Below, piece by piece: positions 33,629 to 48,400 of a DNA stretch of 64,000 bases. The translations under genes and the position numbers were made by a program. The notes beneath the pieces were generated by a model. It made no database searches and was not told the origin of the DNA. It saw only the letters and a program-made list of their open reading frames with translations. Positions within the stretch are counted from its first letter, which is position 1, and each line of letters opens with the position of its first letter. Source of the DNA: Notospermus geniculatus (lineage: Eukaryota; Nemertea; Pilidiophora; Heteronemertea; Lineidae). The stretch spans positions 225,764 through 289,763 of the forward strand of contig NMRB01000361.1 in NCBI GenBank assembly GCA_002633025.1. The letters are read 5' to 3'.

Positions 33629-33753
33629 GAGCAAGTTAACGATATTGGTGACAGAGCAAGTTAACGATATTGGTGACAGAGCAAGTTAACGATATTGGTG
33701 ACAGAGCAAGTTAACGATATTGGTGACAGAGCAAGTTAACAATATTGGTGACA
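33629..33753 (+). repeat. Tandem repeat, 25 bp x 5
   Basis: Five direct units of GAGCAAGTTAACGATATTGG+TGACA. Four are identical and the fifth has one substitution (AATATT for GATATT). Each unit includes GTTAAC. The near identity implies recent expansion. Confidence 0.95.
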
Positions 33754-33900
33754 GGAAAATGGCCTACTGCAAAAACAGAGATTTCAGCTCCCCTTTCCCC
33801 CAAGTGCTGTCACATGCCTTCCAAACATCTCATGATATCTGACAGTATCGTAGCACATCAAATAATCCAAATTTCAGTAGGGACGAGCACAATTCAAGGT

Positions 33901-33970
33901 CCGGCCAACCTGGAAAACGGTAAAAATAACGACGACAACACCACAAGCTTTCCTGATCCAAATCATGGCG
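33901..33970 (+). repeat. Direct repeat, copy B
   Basis: Second copy of the segment at 33070-33137 (CCGGCCAACCTGGAAAACGG, TAAAAATAACGAC, AATCATGGCG), lying just after the 25-bp tandem array. Confidence 0.7.
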
Positions 33971-36514
33971 TTGGAATTGCCAGCGATCCTCATCTCCAGC
34001 ACATAAATTGCAAATGGGCATCTCAATTGAATGAGGTGAGCCCACCCATCAGATCCTGTCATTCATAAGCTCAAGATCCTACACCACAGATAAGGCTTTG
34101 TGGAGTATCTAGAACTTGGAACGGAATGAATCCCGCCCGACCGCGGAAAAAGCGTCGTTATCATTTCGTATCTTCATTCACGGAGAATGAAAAAAGTACA
34201 TCGGGCGAGCAGTGATAATCGTGGGAATCAAGCCGCAATAGTATTGTGTCATGGATTTCCATTCATAATCATCCACAACTTTTACTCTGAATTAATTAGA
34301 ATAGTGAACTCAAACGCTCCGCAAACAGAAGAAGCGGCTAACTTTATTTCCCATGGGTCTGAGAGTGAGTTGCTCCACGCGCTCGTTAAACAACAGAGAT
34401 TGTGTCAAAGCTCTAGATATTATCAGTTTTGTGTCAATTAGACCAAAACCGTCCTTGATTTAATAAATGAAGCCATTATTAGTCTCTTGTTCCCCTGGCA
34501 GCCTAGTTTCAGCCACAACTGCACAATGACAGAGGACGATTTTTTCCCGTCTTGTTGTTATCGCGGTCGCGCTTGTCGTTTTTCAGCCACGCCGCGAAGC
34601 TGGCATCGCAGGACATCATTCTTCAACCTCTTACAGGTGGTGCTTGCGCAATAATGCAGGCAAGCTAGCTTCCACAGGCGGAGGCGCCACTTCCTCTTCT
34701 GCTCCAGTGATGTCAGCTGCGTTGGTGGCAGTCAGCAGAGAGGACCTGAGGCGTGTATAAGTCGCTGATGGCAGCAGGAACACCTTGACGCCAAACCGTC
34801 AGACACTCTGACGGAATCGAGAGGGCGATGGCCATGTTACCTCACATCCTGGTCGTATCATCTCTTTACAATATGTCATATCTTACTGTTTGATGACCCT
34901 TCATTTTCCTTTGGAGGCTCTGATTAAAGAAATCGACTCGAGAACTCATCGACTTCATTCACGGACTATCTTGGTTAAGTGCCAGGTTTATTAAGATATT
35001 GGCAAGAACGATCTCCCCAGCCATGGTCACAGCTTTGATGCGGCCTTGGTTTCCGATGAATGGGCAAAATTCAAGTTTGGTGACTGAGGTCGTTGAGCAG
35101 GAATACAAGAAAAGGTGTGGTTCAGACGGCAAGCAATGGCAAAACCGGTGAACTAAAACCATAACAGGCGCTCTGATTGGTTCGCTTACCGTTACAAGAA
35201 CTTTGATTGGTCACGTTTCGGCGTCGATGATTGTGCCAACAAACGCCTGTACGTGAAATGATTTGGATCTTCGACGGCCAAATCACATTAACTGCAGTTT
35301 ACCATTTGGACATCGTGTCTTCCACGGAGCCGCTGGCGAGTAGCTTAGAATATTCGACGTGATCTTCAAGAAAAGGTCCTCGGCTGTTCACAGTCTAAAA
35401 ACATCAGCAAAAACGGAATTCATTGAGCATCTGTCAAACCATCATCTCCGATTCTCCCACCAACAAAACCGATGATTCCCGAATCGACCATCGGCTACTT
35501 CTCCGGCAAGAAACCCATAATGGCGGAAGGAGAAAGCGAATATTAAACTCTCAAGAGCAATTACTGGCAATCACTCGCCTGACATGTGAGCAAATGGAAA
35601 ACTTACGCTCTCCAGTATTGAGTTGGTTTGAGATATATCTTTATTATATTTGAAGATATCTTTGATTTAGTGCTCGACTTGAGGGATTGTCTCCTGTTTG
35701 GGCTGAAAAGCTATCGAAATTGTCTTCACTGGATGCCAAGGACGAGTAATTGGTCGGTTCTCAGGACGGCGGGCACCAGCACGGATCGTTAGCAACTGAC
35801 ATCAATGCTGTAGATGGCAGCACATTTGATCAAAGTGTCATAAGCAGTAGAACCCACGAATACCGGTGAAGAGTGAAGAGTATTAAAAAAAATATCCTGC
35901 TTAAAAATCATGTCTCTTATTGGCGACAAATTCCAGCTCGACAATTCCTAACTAGGTGCGACCCTCCCCCGTCCGTCCTCCCGATAATCCGGTATCACAA
36001 ACCCAGACAATCCTGTCAAATATGTCCCTTAATCAGCGCCTGAAAGGAACAGAAAATATCACAAGAACATAAACAGGCATTTCACCACTCATCCATTTTT
36101 CCTCTCTCCTCCAGTCCCTTCAGGCTTAACCTTTAATGACGAGTCATAATCCAGTCAGCCATTAGTCCGGCTAACAGTATGCTACAACAGCTAAGCTTAT
36201 CCATAGTATAGTTGAAAAGCCATCCTAGCGCCGGGGCGTCGTGCTTTCGACATTAAGATGCCAGCATTTTGATATCAAGCCTGTGTTTGATAGTTAAAAA
36301 CGTTACTTAGACGCTACTCAGTTGCATTAGGGCCGCAGAGCTCCCTGTGAGATTGAAGTAGGCACAACTGACATCGCCAGCCGGTGTTCACTCGATTACC
36401 ATTTAACATCTGACTTAAACTCTCTATTAAGTGGGATCAGCATTTGCCAGGGGTCGAGACAGATTTATAGGCTGTTCCGAAATCCGTCTGAACATTGACA
36501 ATCAAGTTTCATCC

Positions 36515-36760
36515 ACTTAGTTTGAGACGACCCGGCTCCTTTGCACTATGATATGACGCTAGTCTTTACCGAAGGTCACAGGTTCGAAATCTCGGATATG
36601 TTTCGTTTTGATAGGTGGAAGATTGGCTATCTTTACCTAGCCTATCAAGGCCACGGTCACTACGCTCTTCGACGACGATCGAGCGAGGGTAGGAGTGATT
36701 GGAACGCTTGTCAGGGCAAGATGGTGTTCGACTGGGGTTGGCGAGGCCAGGGTAGTGGCA
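36515..36760 (+). mobile_element. Possible tRNA-derived SINE fragment
   Basis: A B-box-like word, CAGGTTCGAAATC (about 36578), follows GGCTCCTTTGCACTA by tRNA-like spacing, as in a SINE head. The A box is weak and no tail was identified. Confidence 0.35.
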
Positions 36761-38266
36761 AATAATTTGAAAACGGAGCATGATATGGGACCAATGTCTG
36801 TGATAGGCATGTGATACGATACATGGACAAAGCAAGCCACTCACCATAATGTAAACATCACTTGTACGTCGGAAACAGACCCGTCACTTGCCCACTCTGT
36901 GCGCAAATGTAACGGTGTAACAGGAACGGTTGATCTTGGGGAAAATGTCCACATGCAGAGAGTACACCGTAGTCGAGTATGTACTCGTAGTCGGGGATAT
37001 CATCATCCTCGTCCCCTCAATACAGAGCTTTTACGGGGACATTACTTCATTTAGGTTACCCCACATTCCCTTTCACACCGGACTTGGGTTTTGTGGTGTT
37101 ACATCGACGTCGGCTTAACCCTCGGAAGACGAGCCGACACATAAAGTTGGTTTCCTCCTGTATCTTATGATGAGGCACAACAAATCATAGCTTGGGGAAC
37201 CAGTAAATCTACGGACCTCCCATTGTCTATACGGTGTGGGAACCATCATCGACTGAGCTGCCATGCAGTCTACGGATACTTCGTGGACAAGGTGTGAGCT
37301 CTTGGAAGGGCAACTGGGTAGAAACCTACAAATTCCGACACCCTTGGATTGTCGATGGCGACGCTTGGCCAAGATGTACATTATAAATGTATCAGGGAAA
37401 GTATCAAAAAAGTATCAACCTTCCAACATTTTATATTGGTTGGATGTCCTCAACACGTTACATGTATTTCTGGCAGTTACACCAGGTCCTCACCAGGTTT
37501 CAAATTTGAATGACTTTGAGAACACATGAGCCATTTTTCAAATGATATTCTGAAGAAGGCCTCAAAACATGAAGGGGTGAGTATTTCAAGGCTATAGAAG
37601 AACAAATACTCAACACAATTTTGTAATATTCATTTGATATTTTATTGATTGTATATGATCTAAGATAACTGTACATTAATATACAACTTCACATTGAATT
37701 CATCCTCGTTTGGATGTTACACATGTTGATGTTAAGAGTCATAATAAGCACCTGTATTTGGACATACTACCCAGATTTCGATCTGTAAACTCTGAGATCG
37801 ATAACAGACGTACGTTACGAATGGAAATGCAAGACTAAATGATTTGACTGAGGGAGAGAGACGCCACCATTCAGACCGAGGCTTACTAAATTTTTGGCCT
37901 GTATAACGTAGCGGCCCTTAAAGGCCTTAACCGACGTTCTCACAGACTATTCTACACAGGAAAACTGTACCCTACATCTAGAAAATCTGGCATAAGACCG
38001 TACTTTCACATCCAAAGGTCAGTTGACGTAGAATGCCCACTGCTGTGGTCAGTCATATAGGCTACATTTAGATTTACAATGGAAGGCTTAGTTCCAGCAG
38101 ATTGGCATGACGTTTCAAAGAGACTGACTGCTATGACACGTTTGACAAGGGCCTAGTCCCAGCCTGTTACCTATAACAGAACATACAACAAAATACGAAA
38201 TCGACAACGTAAGGTCTGGTAATCAAAGGATTTTGCTCGACCTCGAACAATGCTGTTGGTGGGCAT

Positions 38267-38387
38267 AGGGTCGTATTTTAGAACGTTCCTTAACATTAAA
38301 GTCCACCTTAAATCTATTGTTCTCGATGGTTTTACAATAGACTTAATGTCGGCCTTAACGTTAAGGAACGTTCTAAAATACGACCCT
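38267..38387. mobile_element. Foldback MITE with TA flanks
   Basis: Long arms GGGTCGTATTTTAGAACGTT... and ...AACGTTCTAAAATACGACCC pair over about 50 bases with few mismatches. TA dinucleotides flank both ends, which fits a Tc1/mariner-type TA insertion. No coding content. Confidence 0.75.
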
Positions 38388-39487
38388 AAGCCTGTTTTGG
38401 TGACTTTAGTGTGGAAGTGTGGTGGCCTCTAGAAGATCACTGAACAGACATACTCGGTGCGCTTCCACAACAGAATAACCGGGTTGTTTCTGATTGTCAC
38501 AGCTTGGAAATCAGACAGTACGTCAGTAACTGCGAGAAGTACGCTTTCTACGTCCTCTGATATGAAATGTGAATGAAGTTTAAGGCAGCATATTCTAAGC
38601 AGAAATTAGGCAGCGTTACGCTGATATCGTGTTGAACACTTTAGTATCTCTTATGATTGTCAATGAACGCACGGTGTCACCGAAAAAAGTGGTGAATTAA
38701 AGATATCATGGTAACGGTTGAGATGATGTAATCTAAACACAAGTTAATGTTTTGACAAGTATGATAATTTCTGTACAAGTCTGTTTATAAATTAATTCAC
38801 TATCTTGCTGAAAAAGCTGGGAAGTCTCGCTCCAAAGAACACTATTTTCTGTAAAGCAAATGTCGCCATTTTACAATCACGTGACCAGAGCGTGAACTAT
38901 CACCTGACACGAGCAGCCAATCACCATCCTGATTTCCGTTACGCGCGTTACAGAGTGACTGTTGTTTGGCAGCAGCCCGGCTGTCGTGTTTTTGGGAAAG
39001 GAATTCAAGACTTTTCATCCGTAACTGATCAAATATCACCAGCATCCGTCTGGCTATTTACAAATCCACTTTCTTTTTTCAACATGTACAGACATGAACA
39101 AATCTCCACAGAACATTTATACATCATTCAAGGAAGCATTCAAAAATAAATAAAACTTTTGATTTTTGCCAGTCTCATCAACGCATTTGAGGTGTCTGTT
39201 CTTTTCCTATGCACCTCAAAGGACTCCAATACATTAAGACCGTGAACAAGGCCTGCATCAGACACCCCAACGATTTCCACTCATTACGAAACCAAACCTT
39301 CGTTTTATCAATGATGGAAGAACGAAATATTCTGATGAATAAACTGAGAGATGTGGGTTGTTTAGAGTCCTGGAACAATGCACATTTTTAGTCCAATCAC
39401 AAGCTTCTGCAATTGTTATGGCAGCGTGTAGACAACGAAAACATCCTAAACGATTGTCTCTGAAATCACAGATATATTACGTCATCA

Positions 39488-42400
39488 TCATATCGTGACG
39501 TCACTATCCTTTGTTGTGTGGTGACTAGAAAGGTCCGTTGGCGATGATAAAGAGGCAGAGATAGAATGTGCTGGTGTTCTGGGTAGGTCTGATTCCTCGT
39601 ATGATTTGACTGGTGATAGATCGATAGATTCGTCGTCGTCGCTAGCGTCTGCGTTCACGTGAGATTCCATCGGTGACGTATCAACTACTTCCGTCGTCTG
39701 GCCGTGTTTTGACGCCTCTAGCGCGGCGGCGGCCTCTGCCGCTCGCTTCTTCGCGGCCTCTTCTTCTCGTTTGGTCTTCCTCCATTTGGCACGCCTGTTC
39801 TTGAACCAAACCTGGAAAGACACGAAAAAACACTCTGGTTAAAATCAAAATTAAATCTTTAGAATGATCCGTTTCTTTCAGAGCAGCTCAGTCCCACGAC
39901 AGCTGACAGCAATCAGGCCTACTCGCCCCCTAGTGGATGTACTTCGAATCAATCGGCCATTTCGCTCTCGTAAGATCACATGATCGTCCTGCCGCGAGAT
40001 GTTTTCATTTCTCTGCGCCGCAGCCATTTATCCAAAGATGCCCCCATTATTCGGTGAAATTTTAAAAGATTAACATTCCGGTGACTAAATTCTCATAAGA
40101 GCCCCTTTGATATTTTGATATTTTGCTGAGAGCGGTTCATTGTCTTGACAAATAGAGTGCTTTTGGATGTTCTGTTTGGTGGGCCGGTCAGCCCTGCCTC
40201 TCCCGCGTCACAGAGCCCAAAGATAACAAACCGAGGTAAGACCTACAGAGAAGCAGCTGATGCACCACCATGGCGGGGTTACTAAGAACAAAATCAGAAC
40301 CAGTACATCTAATTTAAACAGCTTTTATGTTAGGAAAGCCCATTGTGTTGTCTTTGTTGTGGTAAATTTCACATCGGGTGTTTGATCATTCTTGTTGGAT
40401 TCCATCTGGTGATTTGTTGAGGCTAATCCACTAATACCAAAATGCAGCCCTTCCTAATCTGGGAGACATTTCTTATCTTCCCATAGAAGAATTTTAAGCC
40501 AAGCGGGGACAATGTCCTCGTTTAGTAGCAATGCTACACCTTCACCACCTTCAACTCGAGGTATATTACCTCAAACTGTTGAACAAAGTTGCATGTTCTG
40601 CTTGTGTTTGTCTTCGAGTATATTTCCTTCTATTGGACCAAACTGTTTTCTTTCTTTTCCCAGCTCCACATGTTGTTTCGTCATTAAATTGTTATTCCAA
40701 ATCGTATTACCATTAATATCATAATACCATTAAGAAATTAACATTCAACTTAGAAAGCAAAAAGCCTAGCTAAGGAATTCGACGGAGATTTGACAAATAA
40801 TAACTTTGAAGTCAAAGAGTAATGACTTAATGCCTCTGTTCTCTTTATTAGCTTTATCCATTAATTACACGTGTCAGGTTTTTTTCTAGTATTATACCTC
40901 TAATACTATTGAACGATTAAGTTGTTATTAAACTAATCCTTTGCTTTCTTAACCTTCCAGTCCAATATTACTGCATTTTGTGCATTAGGTTTTTTTCCCA
41001 GTTGTTCGATCGTATCTCAAGTCCTCGACATTTGATTCTTTGAAATCTCGTTTCAAATGTCGTGGCATTCGAGAGTTCAAGAAATCGCTCCGTTAACGAT
41101 ATAACACTAACGTAAACGTTAGTTTTTACCTTTCAAATGTATGTCCGAAATAGCTTTAGCGGTAGTGTTTTCGTGGGAACGATAGCTTTAGCGGTAGTGT
41201 TTTCGTGGGAACGATATCTTAAACTCTCGTCACGGGCACGATCGATAAGTGATGGGCGAGGATCAATTGATGAGTCTGAGGGCGGGGCGATCGTACTATA
41301 AACTCATTGTGATTGGACGGTCAAAGTGTGAACTGCGGTCATTGGATGGCAACGGTGTGAAAATTGGACATGTTTATTGGGCGGTCACAGCTTACAAGCA
41401 TTGTCACTGGACGGTCAAACTGACCCGGCAGAGAACGTCACAGCGTCTCAGGTTTACCTTGAAACGGTTACAGTCGGGAACTTTTATGGTCTCGGCTTCC
41501 GTTATCCAAATTAGAGGGATCATATCCCAGCCTCGGGTTCAGGAAACCGAGACCCAACTCCAAACAGGTTGTTGATTATTGCCGAAACGGCAGCAGATCA
41601 CCGCACTCAGCAAACACCCCGAGAACTTGTCACCCCATTGTACCGACATCAGACAATAACCACCATCAATAGCATAACAGACCAGGAAGGCTTTATATAA
41701 GAAAACACTAAATGGATGCAGGAGAGAGTAAACTACGCCCCGAACCAAGATTATGTCGGGCTTCAATAGAACAATCGGGTAAATACGTCCCAAGGGGGAG
41801 ATTACTCACGGACAAAGCTGATCATATGCTTATGGTCCGAGGCCTCACGGAGCTGTTCTACTTCCATCTCATTCACAACACTTTCCATCTCTTAACGACA
41901 TAAAGTTGACTAATTCTTCTGTTTGCTCTTCCCGCAGTTTCGTCCAACAAACAAACATTTCACCGTCGTTTGGAAGATTCGGTTTTGCATCCCAAGTGAT
42001 ACCTTGGGGTTGAACGGATGCTGACGATGATTCCCACATCAGTACCTTGGATTCGTCAACGATTCCACGAAAAAAACGGCCATGAGAACCGAAAACTTCG
42101 GCACCAATGGAGGACGTTACAAGGAATCCGCAGAGCATCACATGAGCTGCATGAGATCCAACTGAGAATGGCAAGAGCTGAGATCCAACTGAGAATGGCA
42201 AGAGCTGAGATCACGAGGATTCAAGAGCAAGTTCGAGAATCAAGGAGAAGATCACTGTCCTCGATGCACCTCAGCATCTTGGTGCCTTAACCATCCTTCC
42301 TGAAGGATGGTAAGGGGTCAAAGGACGCGGTGCTAAGACACCTTTCCCAAGGCAGTAACCACCACCTAGGCTACGTGGATTGTCAGCCTTCTTTTTTCAC

Positions 42401-45400
42401 TTTCACTCAACTGGAATTTAAATGTCACCCATCTGATGAACTTTATAGGATTAGCCCTTAAGGTCTGATGGAAAAACAAAAAAGGTGGCCACAAGTGCAC
42501 CGTGAGAGAACCCCTTCAGAAGCCAAGAGCATCGTTGCTGGGTCCCTTTCCCTGTCACCCTGTGTCCCTTTTTGAATTCAATAAAGGGACTTAAAGGATG
42601 ATAAGGGCTAATCGGGGTTTATTACAGCTGGGTAACTGATTGAGATCGCCGGGTATTACTGTCTCAATTAGAACGATCATGGTGGCCCACCCTTTCCATT
42701 CTCTACACAACAATGCCGTAAATTTCATGTTAGACAACAAGCGGTTTGCTACAATTGCAAACCTCCCGATATCTCACGGTGATGTTCATTTAACAGTTCC
42801 AAGAGTCTGATCATCCAAGCGTTCTATCTCAAGTGGCGAGAATTCGTGACAATTTCGGCCCCGTTTGTGTCGGGTTTGTTCCTACTGCGTGCACCTTTTG
42901 ATACTGGCGATTTGAGGGGTCTCGTTTCGCCGAGGCATGGAGAGACAAACCCCATCATATCTGCCTTTTGTGGGAAACTATGCTCCGTTATGGCGCAGCA
43001 GTTATGATGAAAAGAATCAAATTTGTGTTAGATATTCGATTACCTCTAAAGAAGGAATAGAATTAGAAGCTTTACGACAAAGATCTTTCGAAAGCCGGCA
43101 GCGAAAGCCGTGCCTTCTAACTTGAAGTGGATGCCACTCAAACGACTCATTGTCGGGATGTTAACTTCCAAGATAGCATTACACCACAAGTGGCCGAGGA
43201 AGCTCTCCGGTTTCCTACTCATCCCAGAGTGAGAATAGGGCTACAGACACCGGGAGATGGTTTGAAATAATAGGAATGTCCATACAATTCCCGTCTTTAA
43301 GCTACTCTAAGGCTTAAAGTTCTCTTGGTTGTCCTTGATGATTAACATGAGAACTGCAAACACAGACAGCTGCCGGGGCACAGCCAGTGTTGGCTGACGA
43401 TTAGGGACGTGGATGTGACAATCTCGGGGATAAATAGCCTAAATCCAGGAGAACAATCTGTTCAAGGATCAGCCAACCCCCACAGAGATTTCGTTCCGTC
43501 GTTGACAGCGCCCATGTGGTCCGCATTTTAGATAGAGCCACCCGAAGAGCAATGGTCCTCAAGGCATCCCAAATGGATCAAGGATCAGCCAGCCCCCACA
43601 TATATTTCGTTCCATCGATGACAGCGCCCATGCGGTCCGTATTCTAGATAGAGCCACCCGAAATGGAAATGGCTGGTTCAGGTTTGGTACGGTGCCCCAA
43701 ATGAATGTCGATGATACTGAAAGTAACGAACTTTCGGCTTCTATACTATATGATTTTTTAGGTGCAGGATGAATTTTTGCCAGTATCTTGCAACAAAGCA
43801 GTTAAGCGCCCGCAACTCATGGGAGTTAAGGTGAAGCAAAATATCAGATGTAATGACTTACTCTCACATGAAGTTGTCAGAAAAAAGTTGGCATTAGAGA
43901 GTGAATCCTTCACACATTGTATAGTGAGACCAAAAACCCATAACTTCCAACAAGTGCACTCGAGATAGCCAAGCGACTTTCTTCCCATCTTTCACTTTCG
44001 ATTCCAGCCGTCATGTTTGTCGAGATGTGGCCATCGCGACACCTGACGTTATGAAGCACCAGGATATATTACGTCCTGCCTTGAGTTAACTGACATTAAG
44101 ATGCTGGTTTGCGTATTATCATCCGATAGACAAGTGGACTAAAGTTCTTATCGAGTGTCTGCTGCTGGCTTTTTATTAGCAAACAGCCAATAACACGATG
44201 GTCTGAAAGTGATACTACATTGTAAATAGACAAGAAGACGAGTTGGGTAAACTTAAACTTCTGAAGAGCGAAGGGAAGAGAGAAGCTGGAGGCGATGTTG
44301 AGGTTTGGTTATGACAGAGAAAAAGTCACTGGAGTTGGTAGTAAAGCTGAAACTGGAGTTGTTTCGACACGGTACCTTTCTCTACAGCTCGTTTTTGTCA
44401 CCAACAACATTTGGTTGGTGGGACAGTAAACCGTGGTGCCTTGCAAGGGCAAGTAAAAGACCCCATCCAAGTGAGGAACATGAGTAGCCTCTTCCATACT
44501 GACCAGGGCGAATAATGCCTGTACTGTATGGCAATTCCAATTTTGTAAAAGAAGCAATTTCCTTTTAATACCGGTATTCAGATTGGAATTATTGTGGCGT
44601 GGAACGTATACTTTTGACTGGTGGGAAATTTGGAGGTACAGTTTAGTATTATATAGGGATAACAGAATACACGTACGACTTGCAGCTGTAGGCCCTCACA
44701 GAATTATGCCGAAGCTCAGCCCTGGTAATAATACGTTAGGGAACCACGATGGTATGTCATCAGCAGAGAACGGAGAAATTACTAACCCGCAACGGAGGAT
44801 GAAATAATGATGAAATATTCATGGTGGATGTTATCGGACATGGGACCGAACCACCGATGACACTCGGGGAAAGTTTTCCCTCTTACAATACCAACAGATC
44901 CGACGGACTTATAGAGATAAGCGCGAGAAATCTTCATAATTCTACTGAATTCTGCCTCTTCAGCGGAGCAATCATAGACGAAATACAACTCCTAGTATCT
45001 CTTCTAGCTGATGATGTGGGAACCGTATCAGCTGGTTGAGGATGCTGTCACGCATCCCGTTACACCGTATGAAAGAACGGAGGGATGATAGGGTGCGTCG
45101 GGTTAAGCCACCACTTGGCCAGATTGCGGCTACAGCAGACAAGATATCCCGGTTAATTCGTAATTACTGATGGGGATATCAGTAGCAGGATGCTTAATTA
45201 CATGCCATATTCCGCTGATACCGGCTTAATAAACTTTTGTAAGACTATATTCGGCTTTGGATGGCAAAACCGCAAATCTGGTGCGGACCGCAAGAAATGA
45301 AACTTTTTAGTGCGGTGACGAAAAACTGCACGGGTTGGTCGGGACAACAATAATTCATCTATACTTGCTCGCTGTAAGGTAAATATGGAAAAAATTACTA

Positions 45401-48400
45401 TTTTTAAGCCTAGCCGGTGTAAAGTTCCCACGATGTTCCCGTTTCGCAATGTTTCCCCTCATTGTACACTCTTTAACAAGAGTGACGGATTTCTCTGTGT
45501 TCGCCTATCTTTTCGACAGCCCCGCCATCTTTGATTTCTTAGAAACTGCACATGCGCAGCTACATCTGGTGGGCGAATTCGTATCGCCCGACCAATCATA
45601 TGCGTTGGTTTCTTCACCAGATAAGTGCGCGCGCACAAAATCTTCGTAGAAACCAAGATGGCGGAGGGAGGTGGCATCGAAACAATGAATTGTGACCCAT
45701 GACAGCAAAATGAGTCGAAATGCGCACAGAAGAAGACCCAAGCGAAGGTGAACCAGCGGTTTGTTGATTTCAGCATAACAACCGAGAATTAACTGGGTCT
45801 ATCTGCATTTTTTACTTGACCCTAACTTCCTGTGCTTATAAGGGACTAAAAGCACAGAGAATTTGGGTCAAGCTAAAATGCAGTTAGACCCTGTTAATTC
45901 TCGGTTGACGATATGTCTGCCCATTGTGAAATTTGACTTTGTCCATTTCTGTAATTGCTCTCTGGTGTCACCTTGGGTCTTCTTTCCAGCGCATTCCGAC
46001 TTATTTTGCTGTCACGGGTCACAATTGATAAGTCACGGTCTATCTGGCTGCCTTTTGTATGGAAACCCTGAGATATGGGGAACACTAGAAAACGTTACAC
46101 TGGACAGAGCCTGATCGATCTCTCGATATAATTCGTCAGCTACATGAAGTGCAACAACATCAAGATACCGTATTATATACATGATATCTTGATATATCCC
46201 GGCCAACTTTTGATTTATAAACTGTCTCTCCTCGAGCCAATCTTGTCCTGGAGTGTCATATGACATGATGAAGAGAAGTATCCCAGTCCAGATAAAATTC
46301 TTAAATTTCATAATCGTGGCTGTCAGACATGTCGGCGAAGGAAACCAATTTGGTATCATTCAGTAGAAATTAATATCCTACGTCTGACAGAGAGTGAGCT
46401 CTCAAGTAGCCTCGAACGGCTGCTCGCGAATTTCGCCACCGTTCGGGGTATCCAGAACGAGGCTTAATGGCGGATAACGGATCTCTCGACGTCAGGCCCG
46501 GAAACTGCGCCCAACCCGATTAACCAGCGATCTAACTATTAGTATTAAACTTGGTCAGAATTATGACGTTCTTCACTTGAATTTGTACTCGATTTGTGGT
46601 TTTTGACGCTGGGATATTTGCTAGTTTTGTGAGATTTGTTTGCAGAAGTGAGGAGTGTACGAGTCGGGCACACACTAGAGGGTGGTTAAAGTAAACAGTG
46701 GTCCAATCCCGGATTGGTTTCGCGATAAAACTAGATGCATTCATCTTAGCACTAATTGAAAACGAGCCTTTCAGCTGAGCGCTGTAACCAGCGACTTAAT
46801 CACCCAAGATTAACAAAGAAGTATCACTGACATGTCATTGGTAAATACAAATTAGACGACAATCTATTGGACTTTCATTGCAATAATACGGATCCCGTAC
46901 CGAGATGATGGACTCGTCGAGTGCGGCAATAAGCAAACACAAGTTGTAAGAAAATCTCGCGATCATCCCGTGAATGGAGTCCGACTCTTTTGAGCAGACG
47001 ACAGGTTTGAATGAAAGGACAATCCCTGGACAGAAACGACTCCAGGCAGTTTTGGTATCTCTGGTTTGAGTGGGTTCCGTTGGATGACACGACAGCACTC
47101 GAAGAAAGTCTAACAACTACGGTGGCCGATAAGGGACATACCCCGTAGAATATTTTCTATAATCATTTTCTCGAATTATTTCATAAATTAAAAGTGCGAA
47201 GTAAACAGTTAAAGCGATTGTACCAAAGTTTCAGATTCGACTACCATGGGTTGTTTTTTTGACGAAAGTCTTTTTCTTGAATGCCCCCCTGTCGATCGCT
47301 ATATAAACTATTGTTTGTACTGAGTACCGTCATGGTCTTTAACTCCAAGCTCTGCGTTGACAACTGCCTCAGTCATCTATGACGTCACACGTCTAAAGAC
47401 AAAAGCCACCAAGTGCAAATTTCACAATATCTCTTCAAAAGAAAACGTGCGAGATCAGCGAATTTGTGAATCATTAAAGAAGAAATATTTGCACTCAAAA
47501 GTTGTAATCTACGCTTCACAGCTGTCTACTGGGCTCGAAAGGAGGGTTTAGTAGTTTGAACATCGCGTAAAACTCATTACAATATTTGGAGATTGCCAAA
47601 ATTATTCATTAAACCGGTTACTCGTGTAGCGTTTAAGCATTTTAAGTGCGGATTTGGGAATTTAATAACGATGGAAAATGGTTTATATGTAGCTTATTAC
47701 TGACTTAAACCATTCCAATAGGAGTAAAGGGCACTTGACTGTGAATATGATGAATTCATAGTGATATCTCATGATGAAATTAGTGGGATAGATGTATTCA
47801 TTCACGTAGTGTAGTGGAGGAATGGTGGCGTAACGTGACAAACATCAGAGACGGTTTAAGAGATCCTTCTGCTAACGGTAACACTATTAACGCTGTATCA
47901 TTTGTCTTCCACGTTTTCAATAGCATAGTGGGACAATCTCTTAAAGTCTCTGTTGATGCCGAATTCAGACGTGTGAGAGGCCGCGCACACCCAATTTCTT
48001 TAGTCTTTCTTATTGACGATTCCAGAAAGGCGGCTCTCTGCGTTCCTGTGACAAGATCTAGCATTAGGTAACTATGCAGCTGCTGATTTCCAGTGACACC
48101 CATCTTGAACTACCAAGAGTTAAAATCGGTACCCCAAGGCGAAGTTGCGGAGGCCTTAGTATTTCAGATGTTGACGATGTGCTGTTCCGCGACCACAGAT
48201 CACACGAAGTTACAGACGCTCACTTTGAAAAACCGAGGAAAAAGAAACCCTGATCAACACGCAATATGATTACTTGCGGAGGCCTAATTCGAAATATTAC
48301 AACGTATTGCAATGGAATTGCGATGAAATTAATCACGTATCCGGCCCCACTCCCACGTCGAGACAAAAAAACAAAACCTACAAATTACTCTACCAGAGAC

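Larger units (their letters stand above)
27831..39487. other. Gene-poor region 3' of goosecoid
   Basis: I recognise no protein-coding exon in these 11.6 kb. Repeats listed separately: hairpins at 31157-31239, 31452-31583 and 38267-38387; a 25-bp tandem array at 33629-33753; a direct repeat pair at 33070-33137 and 33901-33970; and a possible SINE at about 36515-36760. The DNA may hold regulatory elements of goosecoid, which is transcribed toward this side, but I cannot identify enhancers from one sequence. The goosecoid 3' UTR must extend left of 39488. Confidence 0.5.

Noticed and set aside
33629-33753. Possible CRISPR-like array
   Set aside because: Units abut with no unique spacers and the genome is a metazoan; it is a plain tandem repeat.
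47798-48103. Open frames on both strands in goosecoid intron 2
   Set aside because: No motif of a known protein or transposon; no splice support. Possibly an eroded element, but not callable.
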